A stretch of 64,000 nucleotides of DNA, from contig JAQJZZ010000013.1 in the NCBI GenBank assembly GCA_030077755.1, forward strand, positions 1,240,001 to 1,304,000. The letters are read 5' to 3'. The notes beneath the pieces were generated by a model, which saw only the letters and a program-made list of their open reading frames with translations, searched no databases and was not told where the DNA came from. The first letter of the stretch is position 1; every line of letters begins with the position of its first letter. Positions 24,661 through 34,885 of this stretch are shown in pieces. This stretch comes from Filosporella fistucella (lineage: Eukaryota; Ascomycota; Leotiomycetes; Helotiales). The position numbers were made by a program, and so were the translations under genes.

Positions 24661-25760
24661 GGTATGAGACACTGCCTTTGGTGACTTCGTAACGTTCCAG
24701 CAAAACAAGAAGTCGACGTATCTTTTCCGTGGGTTGAGGACTCTTGTGTCTTGAGTCTTGAGTCGTGAGTGAGAAGAATGTAGAAAATTTATTGCCACAG
24801 TAGCTACCACGTCGATGATTCTTGAACTTTCCAGGCAAGAATGACAGATTAGAAGAGCCCCTCTTGTGGAGTGAGAGCGGCTTCGAAATTCCAGAAAGCA
24901 GTCAAGTCGATGCCAAAGTTAAAAGTTTAGAGTGCTCACTGGAAAGCATAGAAATTCGAGGCAGGTAACGTTGAAATAGTAGGAACGTCGAATGAATTCT
25001 TGAAAGTGCCAGTCTTTGCATACAGGTGCCTGCGTCTTCTTCGGATTGAATTTGGTTGAGATAAAAAGTGAAATGATTTGCGACTCACATTCACATTATG
25101 CATTTGAAAGGCACAGTGTACTAAGATAGGGTTATGTGAAGTGTATAATTCTCTGCATTCGCCCTTCTTTTTCTGAAAGACTGCTTGGTGGTAGTCTTTG
25201 AAACTTTTATGGATGAAACAAAAGACCGGCCTTGTAATCACTTGTCGCTTTTGAGGCTATCGAAAACCCATAAAAGCTCCACAGATAAACCATACTTGAT
25301 GGCCACACGACGTGTTCCAGCAATCGAAGCCGAACAGATTTGACAGGTTTAGCAACCCTGAAGTTCGAAGAGATTAGGAAACAACTGCTCCGGAAACATG
25401 GATGCAATGACTTCTTAGTCTGTTCTAACCCTAAAGATGTACCAAAAGCGGTGTCAATATCGAATTCAAGGAGGGGCCGCAGAAGAATTGGAGAGTTTAT
25501 GACATTCCTCGAAAGTCTCTGGAAGGAAGACAGTGCAAAGAAGTTTTGATCATAAAGTGTGAGAAATAATGCCTGTAGAAATACAAAATCCATGATTCAA
25601 CGCAAGAAAACTTGGCACACCTCAAACCTCAGCTTCCAGGCTTGCTTCATGCTATGCCACCAAATGAGGTGCAAAATCCATACACCAGCCGGAAAACGCA
25701 ACCACAGCAATAAACCCACAATATCTGCATCATCGCACAAAATAAAATCGCCCGTAGCAA
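24661..25760. other. Decayed or non-coding stretch between RNase H remnants
   Basis: No intact gene is visible. On the plus strand, 25294-25549 is open for about 85 codons without an ATG. It contains a protein-like run (LATLKFEEIRKQLLRKHG, then RRRIGEFMTFLESLWKED), which could be a fragment of a lost gene. Nothing else is supported. Confidence 0.4.
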
Positions 25761-25915
25761 GAATGTTCTCGAGACTCTTGTTCGTCAAGAGCCTCATTGC
25801 AAAACCGATCTGCAGTTCTATTTTCCTCCCTAGGGATCCAGATGTATTCCACAATCGCAGAGTATCACTATTTACACTCTTCGACCAGGATGTACGCTTC
25901 CTCAATCAAGTGAGT
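25761..25915 (-). pseudogene. RNase H-like C-terminal fragment, copy 2
   Basis: On the minus strand one frame reads LIEEAYILVEECK, then two consecutive stops (TAG, TGA), then YSAIVEYIWIPREENRTADR and FCNEALDEQE. The block VEYIWIPREEN..ADRFCNEALD is the typical last strand and helix of fungal RNase H-like proteins and parallels copy 1 (MQYVWIPRTENEDA). The two stops are compatible with former CAG and CGA codons. The N-terminal catalytic half is not recognisable upstream (25920-26300), so this is a remnant only. Confidence 0.55.
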
Positions 25916-26549
25916 AAAAACGAAATAATGAAGCAATGCCATTCTAAAACATTTTGGAGTACATAGCCTAAGCTTGAAGGCAGGGCAGCAGATATACACC
26001 GTAGCAAATAGATAATGAACAGTGCAAATAGAAATCTTCTCCAAAACGATGATAAATTCCTTAACTGATAGGAAGATTTCCGGAGTTGGCTTGTCACTCA
26101 CAGAAAGTAGAACTGTAGGCTGTACCATATCGAGAAAGGTATGACACTCGAGGGAGCGTATTTACCGGAAATATGGTACGCTGATAATTCCATGTCCTTT
26201 TCCGACAGACAATGCCCATTTGCCACTATCAATGGGGCTAAGACGCACTCGGTAGTCCGGTCATTGTATAGCAGCTGTAGCTGCAAATTCTTCAAGATAT
26301 ATTGAGGAAGAGGAGAGTGATGCGGTAGAGCGGGGTAATTTTTGTGCCGCTCGGAGATAAGAAATTTGTGGATTCAACTTGGCAGCCAAGCTAAAACTCA
26401 CGACCATTCCTCACCGCAAATATTATGCCACTATCTCGACCGTTTGTTCCCTGGCGATCTCTTTCAGGCGATCATAAACCAGTATCGCGAAGTTCCGGGT
26501 ACCAGATCAAAGCGCTGCATCATCCTTGCGGCATATTCAGACCCCTAAC
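25916..26549. other. Flank of RNase H remnant and LaeA-like promoter
   Basis: No intact coding sequence is seen. The minus-strand half (to about 26300) may be eroded sequence of the RNase H remnant. The plus-strand half should contain the methyltransferase promoter. Confidence 0.4.
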
Positions 26550-27976
26550 ATGTCAACCCCAGATAAGATCAGCGGTGACGCCCCTCCCGCTCCTGTGTCA
26601 CATAGCGAGACCCTGTCTCAGCTAGATGCTGGGCACGAAGAGCTAGATCTATCTGCCTTTCCAAGTGACTTGGAAGTCGGAACTGATTCATCTGATGTGA
26701 TTATATGATTGTAGGAGGGCAGATCATGTGCTGACAGCTTTTAGGCTGGTAGTCGTGATGATGATTCTGCTATGGGATTATCGATTCAGTGAGTTATTGC
26801 CAAGGATATATGGATAAGATAAAAAGTAACGTTTGCAGGTCCTCAACAGTGTCTTTGAGGTCGAGTATTTATGACTATCTGGAAGAGAATGGACGAACTT
26901 ATCATGCATATAATTCTGGAAGTGAGTTATTCTCATTGATGATGATGATGAATTATTGCTAACGATTCAGAGTACATGCTGCCAAATGACGAACGAGAAC
27001 AGGATAGACTGGGTATGTTCATCCTGTTTGGTAGCTCAACGGAAGTTCATGATGTACAGATCTTCAACACCACTCCTTCCGTATCATGCTCGATGGGAAA
27101 TTGCACCTAGCACCGGTATCTCAACCCCATCGGGTTCTTGATTTGGCTACTGGCACGGGTATATGGGCAATTGAATTCGGTATGCCGTTTCAAAATCGGA
27201 CTCTGAAAGTTTGCTCATCATTTATAGCACAAGAGTTCCCAGAAGCTTCAGTCCTTGGAACAGATCTTAGTCCCATTCAACCACTTTAGTAAGTTGACAC
27301 AATACTTCGAAAGCACGTCGCCTCTAACGACGTGAAAGTGTGCCGCCCAATTGTCGATTCGAAGTCGACGACGCAGAGAACGACTGGACTTTCAGCGAGA
27401 GGTTCAATTACATCCACGCTCGTGCTGTGGTAACCTGCTTCAAAGACAATCGAGCGATGCTTCAAAAGATCTATGATAATCTTGAGCCAGGTGGATACTT
27501 CGAACTGCAAGATCCATGTTTACCCATGCTGTCAGACGATGAAAGTATGAAGGGAACAGCTCTTGGAGAGTGAGTGGATGTCTCGATTTATCTATCCTTA
27601 CTAAGATCGCAGATGGAACGATCTCCTCGTCGAAAGTATGTCTCGTATCGGTCGCAACTTGAAAGATAGTCAGAATTGGGGTCAATACATGCGTGACGCA
27701 GGATTTGAAGACGTAACTGAGAGACGTGTTTATGTACCCATCAATACATGGGCACGAGGCAAGAAGAATAAGTTACTCGGCGCTATCTCACTTCAGAACA
27801 TGTCAGAAGGTATTGCGTCTCTGAGTACAGCAGCTTTCACGAGAATACTGGGCTGGGATCAGCAGAAACTGGAAGTTTTCCTTGCGGGCGTGAGAAATGA
27901 TTTGAAGAATAAGAGAGTGCACGCGTATGGAGTGGTTTATTTTGCATATGGAAGGAAGCCTCCGACCGCGGAGTGA
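26550..27976 (+). CDS. LaeA-like S-adenosylmethionine-dependent methyltransferase
   Basis: The protein has 363 residues in eight exons: 26550-26696, 26745-26788, 26839-26921, 26971-27012, 27060-27179, 27228-27288, 27339-27569 and 27613-27976. All seven introns are GT-AG with CTAAC/CTGAC-like branch sites and match in phase. A disordered acidic N-terminus precedes a segment typical of the TAM/LaeA group (YDYLEENGRTYHAYNSGKYM). SAM motif I is VLDLATGTGIWAIEF, followed by ASVLGTDLSPIQP (acidic loop), CRFEVDDAENDW (motif II) and LEPGGYFELQD (motif III). Such enzymes include LaeA, a regulator of secondary metabolism and development, and many paralogues of unknown target. No biosynthetic cluster genes are seen nearby, so it is probably a LaeA-like paralogue rather than LaeA itself. 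Confidence 0.88.
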
Positions 27977-28111
27977 GCAGAGCAATTTATTTACCGATGA
28001 TCGATTTTGGGTGCGGAATAGGATATGTATTGATGGAAGTTTAGGACAGACAGAACCTGGAAATTTTATCGATAAAAATACTACAAGCCCGAAGCCTCCG
28101 TTCTATTCCAT

Positions 28112-28461
28112 TCAATCACTTCTCTCATGAGGAACTCCAGCCCCTTGCTGACCCAAGCCTCCCGTCCCGGCTCCTTGTCCATGCACAATCTGCGGAAGAA
28201 TATCCAACAATTTCATGACGGGATCGTGCTGCTCATCAATCCTCTGGCTTTCTCGATCAGAATAGGCTGAACTCTCAATTAGCAGCAATTGAAGGGGTAG
28301 AATGCCCTCACGTACCGATGTACCTTCTCGAGTCACGTGTTAAGACAGTCGCGACAACAGCAGCTATTCCGACAATTGTTGCAGTGATGCCGAAAACGAC
28401 AGCGAGGACATCGGTAAGCGATACTGGCCAGAAATTAGAGTGGGTATTAAGGTATTGCGCT
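28112..28461 (-). CDS. Small single-pass membrane protein, 5' end unresolved
   Basis: Two exons are clear: 28461-28316 encodes FWPVSLTDVLAVVFGI and a following hydrophobic membrane span (TATIVGIAAVVATVLT), and 28266-28112 encodes a hydrophilic tail (YSDRESQRIDEQHDPVMK, ending PHERSD). The 49-nt intron joins them in phase 1. The first of these exons begins with an acceptor (CTCTTCAG) in phase 2 and has no Met, so at least one upstream exon exists. A possible chain starts at the paired ATGs near 28692-28687, with a GTAAGT donor after six codons and a middle exon between about 28599 and 28525, but this is weak. It resembles small fungal membrane proteins of unknown function. Function unknown. 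Confidence 0.5.
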
Positions 28462-29478
28462 CTGAAGAGCTAATTGTATGCATACACATTTTGAAAATTG
28501 AGAAGTGAGTCTCAATCCTTGACGTCGAGGCCACAAAACAGGAAAGTTTTGCTCTGAAAGAAAGGCTTGAAGAGACTGCGAAAATAGTTTGCTGGACTGA
28601 ATGCTGCAGTGAAATAAAGCAGTTGGGAGGGAGTAAAGGATATCGTTGACTTACAATTGACGAAGGCATCATGAATCGAGCACGGAGCGGAGGCTCGAAA
28701 GGGAGAAGCATGCGGCTCTGGGAATCTTGGACCGGATGGGCTTGGGGTGCGCTCGATCTTATAGATATAGAGCCTCATCGAAAACTCCCAGTACAGTCCG
28801 AGTTTACAGAGCCGCAAAGTCATCGGCGATCAGAAGCCTGACTTCAAATAGGTGGCGTTTTTGAGCCAATCTTGACTACAGCATTGAATACATGGAGATA
28901 AACCTTGCGTCAACCTGGCATCGACCTTGCGTCAAGTGAGAAGATGCACGCCCAACTTGTATGTGCCAGCACTGGGAGGCTTGCAGCCCGTAGCGAAAAT
29001 CCCTCTTCATGATTGCGAAGCAGTCGAAATTCTTTTCAATTGCTTGATGGGCAGGCAGCATGCGGCTCTGCAGGAAAGAGGCTTTGACATAATGATGTAT
29101 CGCATGTAGTGAGCTAAGTACGTTCTGATAGAAGTAATAAGTAGTGCCCTAGCCTTATCTGTCGCTTCAGACATGCTTACCATTTGGGCAGCACACAGTA
29201 TTTCATGTGTGAAGTCTTCTCGTGTAAGACAATTTTTCTGTTGATAAAAGTGCGCATGTGACAGCCGAGTACCAATTACGAGGCCTCCTCGATGTTTTCG
29301 TATCCTTGCATAAGGCTCTATGTGTTATCTTTAGCTCATCATGCTAAGTTCCCGCAAAAATTCACTAAGCAGATTTCCAAGCACCTTCCCAGCGATCAGA
29401 TCAACGCCCTGCTCTTTGCAAATTATCTGTGAGCCCACTCGAACTTGAAGTTGAACAATTTCACGAAAATTGCCCTCG
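28462..29478. other. Intergenic stretch
   Basis: The left part may hold unresolved 5' exons of the small membrane protein. A short direct repeat (CCTTGCGTCAA, twice within about 35 bases near 28905-28937) is present. No other gene is supported. Confidence 0.4.
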
Positions 29479-31326
29479 ATGGCCTCCTCATCATGCAATG
29501 GTCTATATCAGACCCTGAACAGAGGCGAAATTTGAGTTCTTACCCTACTTCCTGGATCCAAAGAAAACACAATTGAGTGTACTTTGAAAGCCCAGTCGCT
29601 CGAGCTTGCCTCACCGGAGTACAGCGCGCTCACGTATACTTGGGGCTCGCCTGACCAACCAAAAGACCCCATCATCGTCGACGGACAACACCTTATGATT
29701 GGCCATAGCCTATTTCTAGCACTTCAACATTTGCGTCTCGACCAAGAGTCGCGAAGATTATGGATCAATGCCATATGTAACAACCAAACAGACGGTGCTG
29801 ATAAACAACCGCAAATTCCACTTATGCGTCATATATATTCTCAAGCAAAAACTCTCGAGATTTGGCTAGGCACGGAGAAGGATGATGGTGAATTCATCCT
29901 CCAAGCTATCGAAAGCAACAGTGTGAAGATGTTTCTGTCCCTTAGATTTTTAAGAGCCTTTGCAGCTTTCATTCAGAGAGAATGATTATTTCGTACTTGG
30001 ATCGTCCAAGACCTAATTCTTGCTGCTCCCGATTCTGTTTTTTTACTCTGTGGCGAAGCACCAATTACTTGGGAATCCCTTTCCCAGGCATTCAACCGGG
30101 TGGTGGATTTACATAATGGACCCTAGGCGAATTGGGAGAACGAGTCTGAGTTAGAGGTTGCATGGGTAATAATAAATCAGTACAGCAGAGCAATGCTTGA
30201 TTCTAACATACAGACACTTAGCAGCCTTCGGTCCACAATCCAGAGTCGAGAGGTTTTGCCTTCTACAGCTCTAGGAGCACTCCTTGCTATATGTCGGAGC
30301 TCACGAGCAACCTATTTCTAGGACAAAGTGTACGGCGTGTGTGGTCTCGTGAGCGAGGCTGTCGAGAGATAGCTTATGCAGGTATTTGGGAGGTCACCAG
30401 AGAAAGTCTTCTTTGCAGCCACTTGTCAAATTTTAAGTCACGATGAAAATCCCAACTTTTATCAGGCTTTTCCTATATTCCCGCTACCCAAATCTGCTGA
30501 ATTGAAAGTCCCTTCCTGGACACTAGGCATATCGTACTCATTAGCTATATTTTGGGACTCGATCTGGACTGCACACTCCCCAGAGCGTGTTGTGGGCGGT
30601 CAAAGTCAAAAGCACATTTGGCCTAGTGACGATAGCGAAAAGATGACAACTTTCGTATCTTTCATCGACGATATAGGTTATATCCTGCACTACCCATGCC
30701 AAAAAGTACAATCTGGCAAAAGTTGGTTTGAAATAAATAGCTAGCAAGAAATAATAGCTGCGTCCTAGTTTGAGAATTTGACAATAAGCGAAATCTTGTT
30801 CGATTTTCTCACTACCGCGCAATCGGACTTCGATCAAGCATCAGAGTCATCTCGATGGTGGGTCCCAAAGGGTGTCCCGTTTCTATGGGACACCATATTA
30901 GCAAACTCCACCGAGGAGAAAACATCGAAGCAGGATCCAAAAGTCGGGCAGGAATATGCAAGAGATTTCGACATTATACTGGGTCGTACGGAGACTCCTG
31001 ATGACCCCCAAAGAACGGTACTCTGGACTGCCGCGGCCCAATCGTCTGGATTGGAAAACTCGGCAGCTTCAGCAATGTTGCGATGTAGCGCGAGCGAAAG
31101 TGTACAGAATCTGAGTGATACTTTGCAAAACTTAGTTCAACCATTATTCTGGACTTGCAGCAAGCGTCTTCATTACCAAGAACGGGTTTTGTGGGATGTG
31201 TTTGACTGAAGCACAGATTGGAGACAAGGCGGCTATGTTGTTTTCGCGGGAGCCAGTTTGAATCGCCATTTATCCTTAGATGAAGCACAGAGGATGGAAA
31301 TCCAAGCTATTCAGTGGTGTATATAG
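29479..31326 (+). pseudogene. HET-domain pseudogene broken by stops only
   Basis: A single uninterrupted phase runs from the ATG at 29479 to TAG at 31324-31326 (about 615 codons). It contains a full HET protein signature: VLTLLPGS and NTIECTL at the start, EYSALTYTWGSP, RLWINAICNNQ, AKTLEIWLGTE, FRTWIVQDLILAAPD, LCGEAPITWE and DKVYGVCGLVSEA. It is disrupted by TGA at 29533, 29983 and 31207 and by TAG at 30124, 30319, 30370, 30742 and 30766. Most can be restored by reading TGA as a former CGA and TAG as a former CAG (for example an Arg before VLTLLPG, as in intact relatives). I see no frameshift or large deletion. The C-terminal half has no other recognisable domain. It is not a source of a working protein. 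Confidence 0.82.
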
Positions 31327-31749
31327 CCAATATTGGGAGTAATTGGATTGACATATGCCGTTTCAAGGCTCAAGCGAGCCTGAACAAACAGTTATTGTGT
31401 AAGTACCTAGCCTCAAAATCGTGACTAACTATGCCAGAACAATTGGACTGCCTTAGCGTAATATTACAGCATCATCATGAATTACAAATATGGAGCGTCC
31501 CAATGTGTCAATTGATAACTATCAACCGAGTGCTGCTTTATTTGCTCGATGCCAGCTCCTCCCTACTCATTTTAAGTGGTAGCGAAGGTGGGGTTGGTCC
31601 AGAGCCTGTTGAACAAAAATTCTCGCTCCACCCAAGTAAGTGCACAAACATGAGAAAAAAGTTCAAAAGAAGTTCAAAAAGAAAAATATTCGCTTCAGAG
31701 CAAGCGAGGAGTAAAATAAAAATTACAAAATATAAAAGAGACTAAGAGC
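31327..31749. other. Intergenic stretch, no gene seen
   Basis: Short frames only. The region becomes A-rich (31650-31750) toward the tRNA terminator. Confidence 0.4.
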
Positions 31750-31754
31750 AAAAA
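31750..31754 (-). terminator. Pol III T-run terminator for the tRNA gene
   Basis: Five consecutive T residues on the minus strand lie 12 bases after the discriminator base of the tRNA, the expected place for RNA polymerase III termination. Confidence 0.55.
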
Positions 31755-31765
31755 TTGCAGTGAAT

Positions 31766-31904
31766 TAGTCGTGCTGGGGATCGAACCCAGAACCATCTCG
31801 GGACATGTTCAATTAACTGTGAACGAGATATCATAACTAGAGTGCGAGTTAGACTATGTTTCAGAAAGGAGGTAGAGAAAACGAACCCATTAGACCACAC
31901 GACT
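31766..31904 (-). tRNA. tRNA-Val(CAC)-like gene with anticodon-loop intron and D-loop insertion
   Basis: The acceptor stem AGTCGTG (31904-31898) pairs perfectly with CACGACT (31773-31767); the discriminator is A. The T arm CTGGG-TTCGATC-CCCAG is perfect and carries a canonical B box. The anticodon stem TCTCG/CGAGA flanks loop TTCACA...C with anticodon CAC (31821-31819), i.e. valine for GUG codons. A 16-nt insertion (31817-31802) sits after position 37, the normal place for eukaryotic tRNA introns. The A box (TGGTCTAATGG) is intact, but 50 extra bases (31886-31837) follow it inside the D loop. Without them the D arm reads GTCT-AATGGTTA-TGAT, with only two Watson-Crick pairs and one wobble in the stem. 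It may be expressed or a disrupted pseudo-tRNA. Confidence 0.65.
31837..31886 (-). other. 50-nt intron-like insertion in the tRNA D loop
   Basis: The insertion begins GTTCGTTT, has a pyrimidine-rich stretch, a CTAAC (31852-31848) about 11 nt before the end, and ends CTCTAG. That is the layout of the short spliceosomal introns in this window; the donor GTTCGTTT is also used by intron 1 of the ECM15-like gene (from 50845). Exact edges are uncertain by up to three bases because GTT occurs at both ends. Confidence 0.5.
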
Positions 31905-32767
31905 TCATCTTGGATTGGTGGAGATTTCGCCGGCTATCTGGCGCTACAAAGGTAACCCTCATTTTGAGGGGCACAGAACATTGCTGGGGGGTGATTCAGA
32001 CAATATTACAGGGCATGCTATAGCACCAGAGAAAAATGCGACAATGGTCCGCATTGAAAAGGTATGTAGTATGTCTTATCACTTGAATAGCCGGACCAGA
32101 AGATATTCGAGGGTCAAGAATGGGACCAGGAATCATTGAACGTCTTGATCCAAATGTTCACACCGAAATGCACCACTTTGCGACTATGCAAAGAGCGGCC
32201 GGCGTCCTACAAGAGGAGGAATCCAGGGTATGGATATATGAAGAAATATGAACGAGAAGCATGGAACGCTTGAAGGCGATTGAAGAACTGTGTATACATC
32301 TGAAAAAAAAATCTAACTGTGAAAGAATCTTGGCTCAATCACACTTTGAATCCGAGAAGCTTTCTCAAGTGTTAAGTCGTTGAAGCCTGGTGAGATCTAG
32401 GACCACCAAACGAAACAAGAGGTGCCTTGTCGACGAAGTATAGAAATAGCCAACTCAAAGATGAAACAGACTCAATAAAATTGAAATCAACTATCTTTAA
32501 TGCAGAATGAAGGAATAGGGGCTGCAGTTCCCCCTTAATGACAAGCGAAACCTGGATGCTCTTCATGTCGGGAAGGCGCAGCGACTCGTGGCTGCCGTTT
32601 TTTGTTTGGGTTTCAGCATCATCGCGGAGCTTGCCATCACCAAAATAGAAACCGAGAATCCAAACTCGAAATCAACAACACCAGCACAACGATCGGATTA
32701 GGTGCCGGTGCAAAATATTCATATCATACCTCTATAGCGCACTTGCACATATCAAATTCCTGACCCG
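31905..32767. other. Stretch with weak coding-like fragments, no gene supported
   Basis: Between 32120 and 32390 (+) one frame gives a helical-looking peptide interrupted by a TGA; another frame gives a different plausible peptide. No family is recognised. The right end is the coronin promoter. Confidence 0.35.
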
Positions 32768-34885
32768 ATGGCAGGTCGTTTCGTGCGCGCGTCGAAATAT
32801 CGTACGCTTTGTCATCTTGAAGCGGGCACGAGGGCAAGCTGACAGCTGGATAGGACATGTGTTTGGGAAGTCCACAAGAAAGGAATCCTGCTATGACAAC
32901 CTCCATATCAGTCGCAATGCCTGGGATACGAACTTGGTGAAAGTGAGAGCTCGAAGTCTTACACATACTGGGTTGAGGCTGACAATGAATCTAGGCCAAC
33001 CCAGAATATCTCTCCGTCAATTGGGAGGCTAGTGGAGGGGGCGCTTTTGCTGTGATACCTGTCAATGAGAAAGGCAGACTTCCTGAACAGATCCCACTAT
33101 TCAGAGGACATACGGGGCCAGTGCTGGACACAGATTGGTAGGCAGGAGCACTGGCGGGGAAGATTGCGCTGACAGGTCCAGGAACCCTTTTAATGACCGT
33201 ATCATTGCATCTGGATCTGATGATGGAAAGGTCTTCATATGGCAGGTTCCGCAAGGTTTCTCTCTATACTCAGATGCCGATGAGCCGCAAGATGTTGCGC
33301 CTCTTAGCAAGCTGACTGGCCATTCGAGGTATGTTCTTTGCAGATTCCGGGGAGCTATCTAACGGCTCGTAGAAAGGTTGGGCAGGTCCTTTTTAACCCT
33401 GCAGCTGAGAATATCCTCGCATCAGCCTCCGGCGACTATACAATCAAGCTGTGGGATATCGAGTCTGGGAAGTCGCATTTAACACTGAAGCATGGAGATA
33501 TCGTGCAGAGCTTATCATGGAGTGCAAATGGAAGCATGCTCGTTACAACATCTCGTGATAAAAAGCTGCGAATTTGGGATGTAAGACAGGAGAGAGCAGC
33601 ACACGAAGTTCCTGGTCATACCGGCGCAAAGAATAGCAGAGTCGTTTGGATGGGAGAGCACAATCGTGTAGCAACTACCGGTTTTTCGAAAATGAGTGAC
33701 AGACAAATGGCTCTGTGGGATGTTGGTAGCCCGGCACAACCGATTGGAGGCTTCACTGTATTGGATTCAATTTCGGGTGTTTGCATGCCATTTTGGGGTG
33801 AGGTCACCAAATTTGTTTGATGAATACAACTGACAATGTTTCAGATGACGGCACACAATGTTTGTACTTGGCAGGCAAAGGGTGAGTATTAATGTCCAGG
33901 GTCAATTATAACTGACTTTGATAGTGATGGAAACATCCGATACTTCGAATATGAGAACGATAAATTCGAGTTCCTCTCCGAATACAAATCTGGCGATCCA
34001 CAGAGAGGTATTGCCTTTGTTCCAAGACGTGGCATCAATGTGCATGAAAATGAAGTTATGCGGGCCTACAAGACGGTCAACGATGCATATATCGAGCCAA
34101 TTTCATTTACAGTTCCAAGACGAGCTGAAGTGTTCCAATCTGATATCTACCCACCAGCCACTGGGACAAAAGCTGCTGTTTCTGCTGCTGAGTGGTTGTC
34201 TGGAAAGGATGGTATTCCAGCCAAGATTGATCTGGAGAGTGTTTATGATGGCAATGCTCCTGTTGAAGTCGCGGCCGATTATAAGCCACCTGTTGCGGCG
34301 CCTGCCCCAAGTCCAGTAAAGGCACCGGAACCAAAGAAGGTTGAGGCACCCACTCCAGTTCAACGAGCCCCTCCTCCGACGATGTCCGAGCAAAAAGGTT
34401 CTATCGCGGCTATGGCTTCCCGATTTCAGGATGATGACAAGGCTGAAGATGACGATGATGCTTCAAGCTTCGAGGAAATTTCTAAACCAATTCAGAAGTC
34501 CATTCCTCAAGCAGCTAAGGCTGAATCAAAGCCTGTATCTCCGGTCAAGACATCTCCCACCAAAACTGAGCCGCCGAGGCCATCCCCAGTTTCACAACCT
34601 CCTGCACGAAGCTATCAGCCTCCCGTTGCCTCCCCCACAGCACCTATTCCTGCCTCTTCGATTCCAGCTGAGAGTTCTGCAAGCAATGGTTCCGTGGAAT
34701 CTTCTCTGCAGCAAATAAAGTCCATATTAGAGGCACAGACCAGGACGATCAATGCGCAAAGCGAAAAGATTGGGCAGTTGGCTCAAGAAGTTGATACTTT
34801 GAAGATGAAAGTAGGTGGGGGTAACGAAGATCAGAGCGAGCGAATTCGACAGCTGGAATTGGAGTTGGAGGCTGCTAGATCGTAG
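32768..34885 (+). CDS. CRN1: Coronin, actin-binding WD40 protein
   Basis: The protein has 611 residues in seven exons: 32768-32801, 32854-32942, 32995-33137, 33182-33328, 33373-33797, 33845-33881 and 33925-34885. The N-terminus MAGRFVRASKYRHVFG is the coronin signature. WD-type repeats follow (SGSDDGKVFIWQVP, ASASGDYTIKLWDIESGK, TTSRDKKLRIWDV, MALWDVGS, DGNIRYFEYEND), then the coronin C-terminal extension (AYIEPISFTVPRR, FQSDIYPPATG). A long proline/alanine-rich linker leads to a C-terminal coiled coil (about 565-610; SLQQIKSILEAQTR, QLAQEVDTLKMK) for oligomerisation. Coronins bind F-actin, regulate Arp2/3 and act at actin patches and the hyphal tip. All introns match in phase. Confidence 0.95.

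Noticed and set aside
31915..32390. Possible two-exon gene beside the tRNA
   Set aside because: There is no in-frame ATG, two competing frames look equally plausible downstream, and one contains a TGA.
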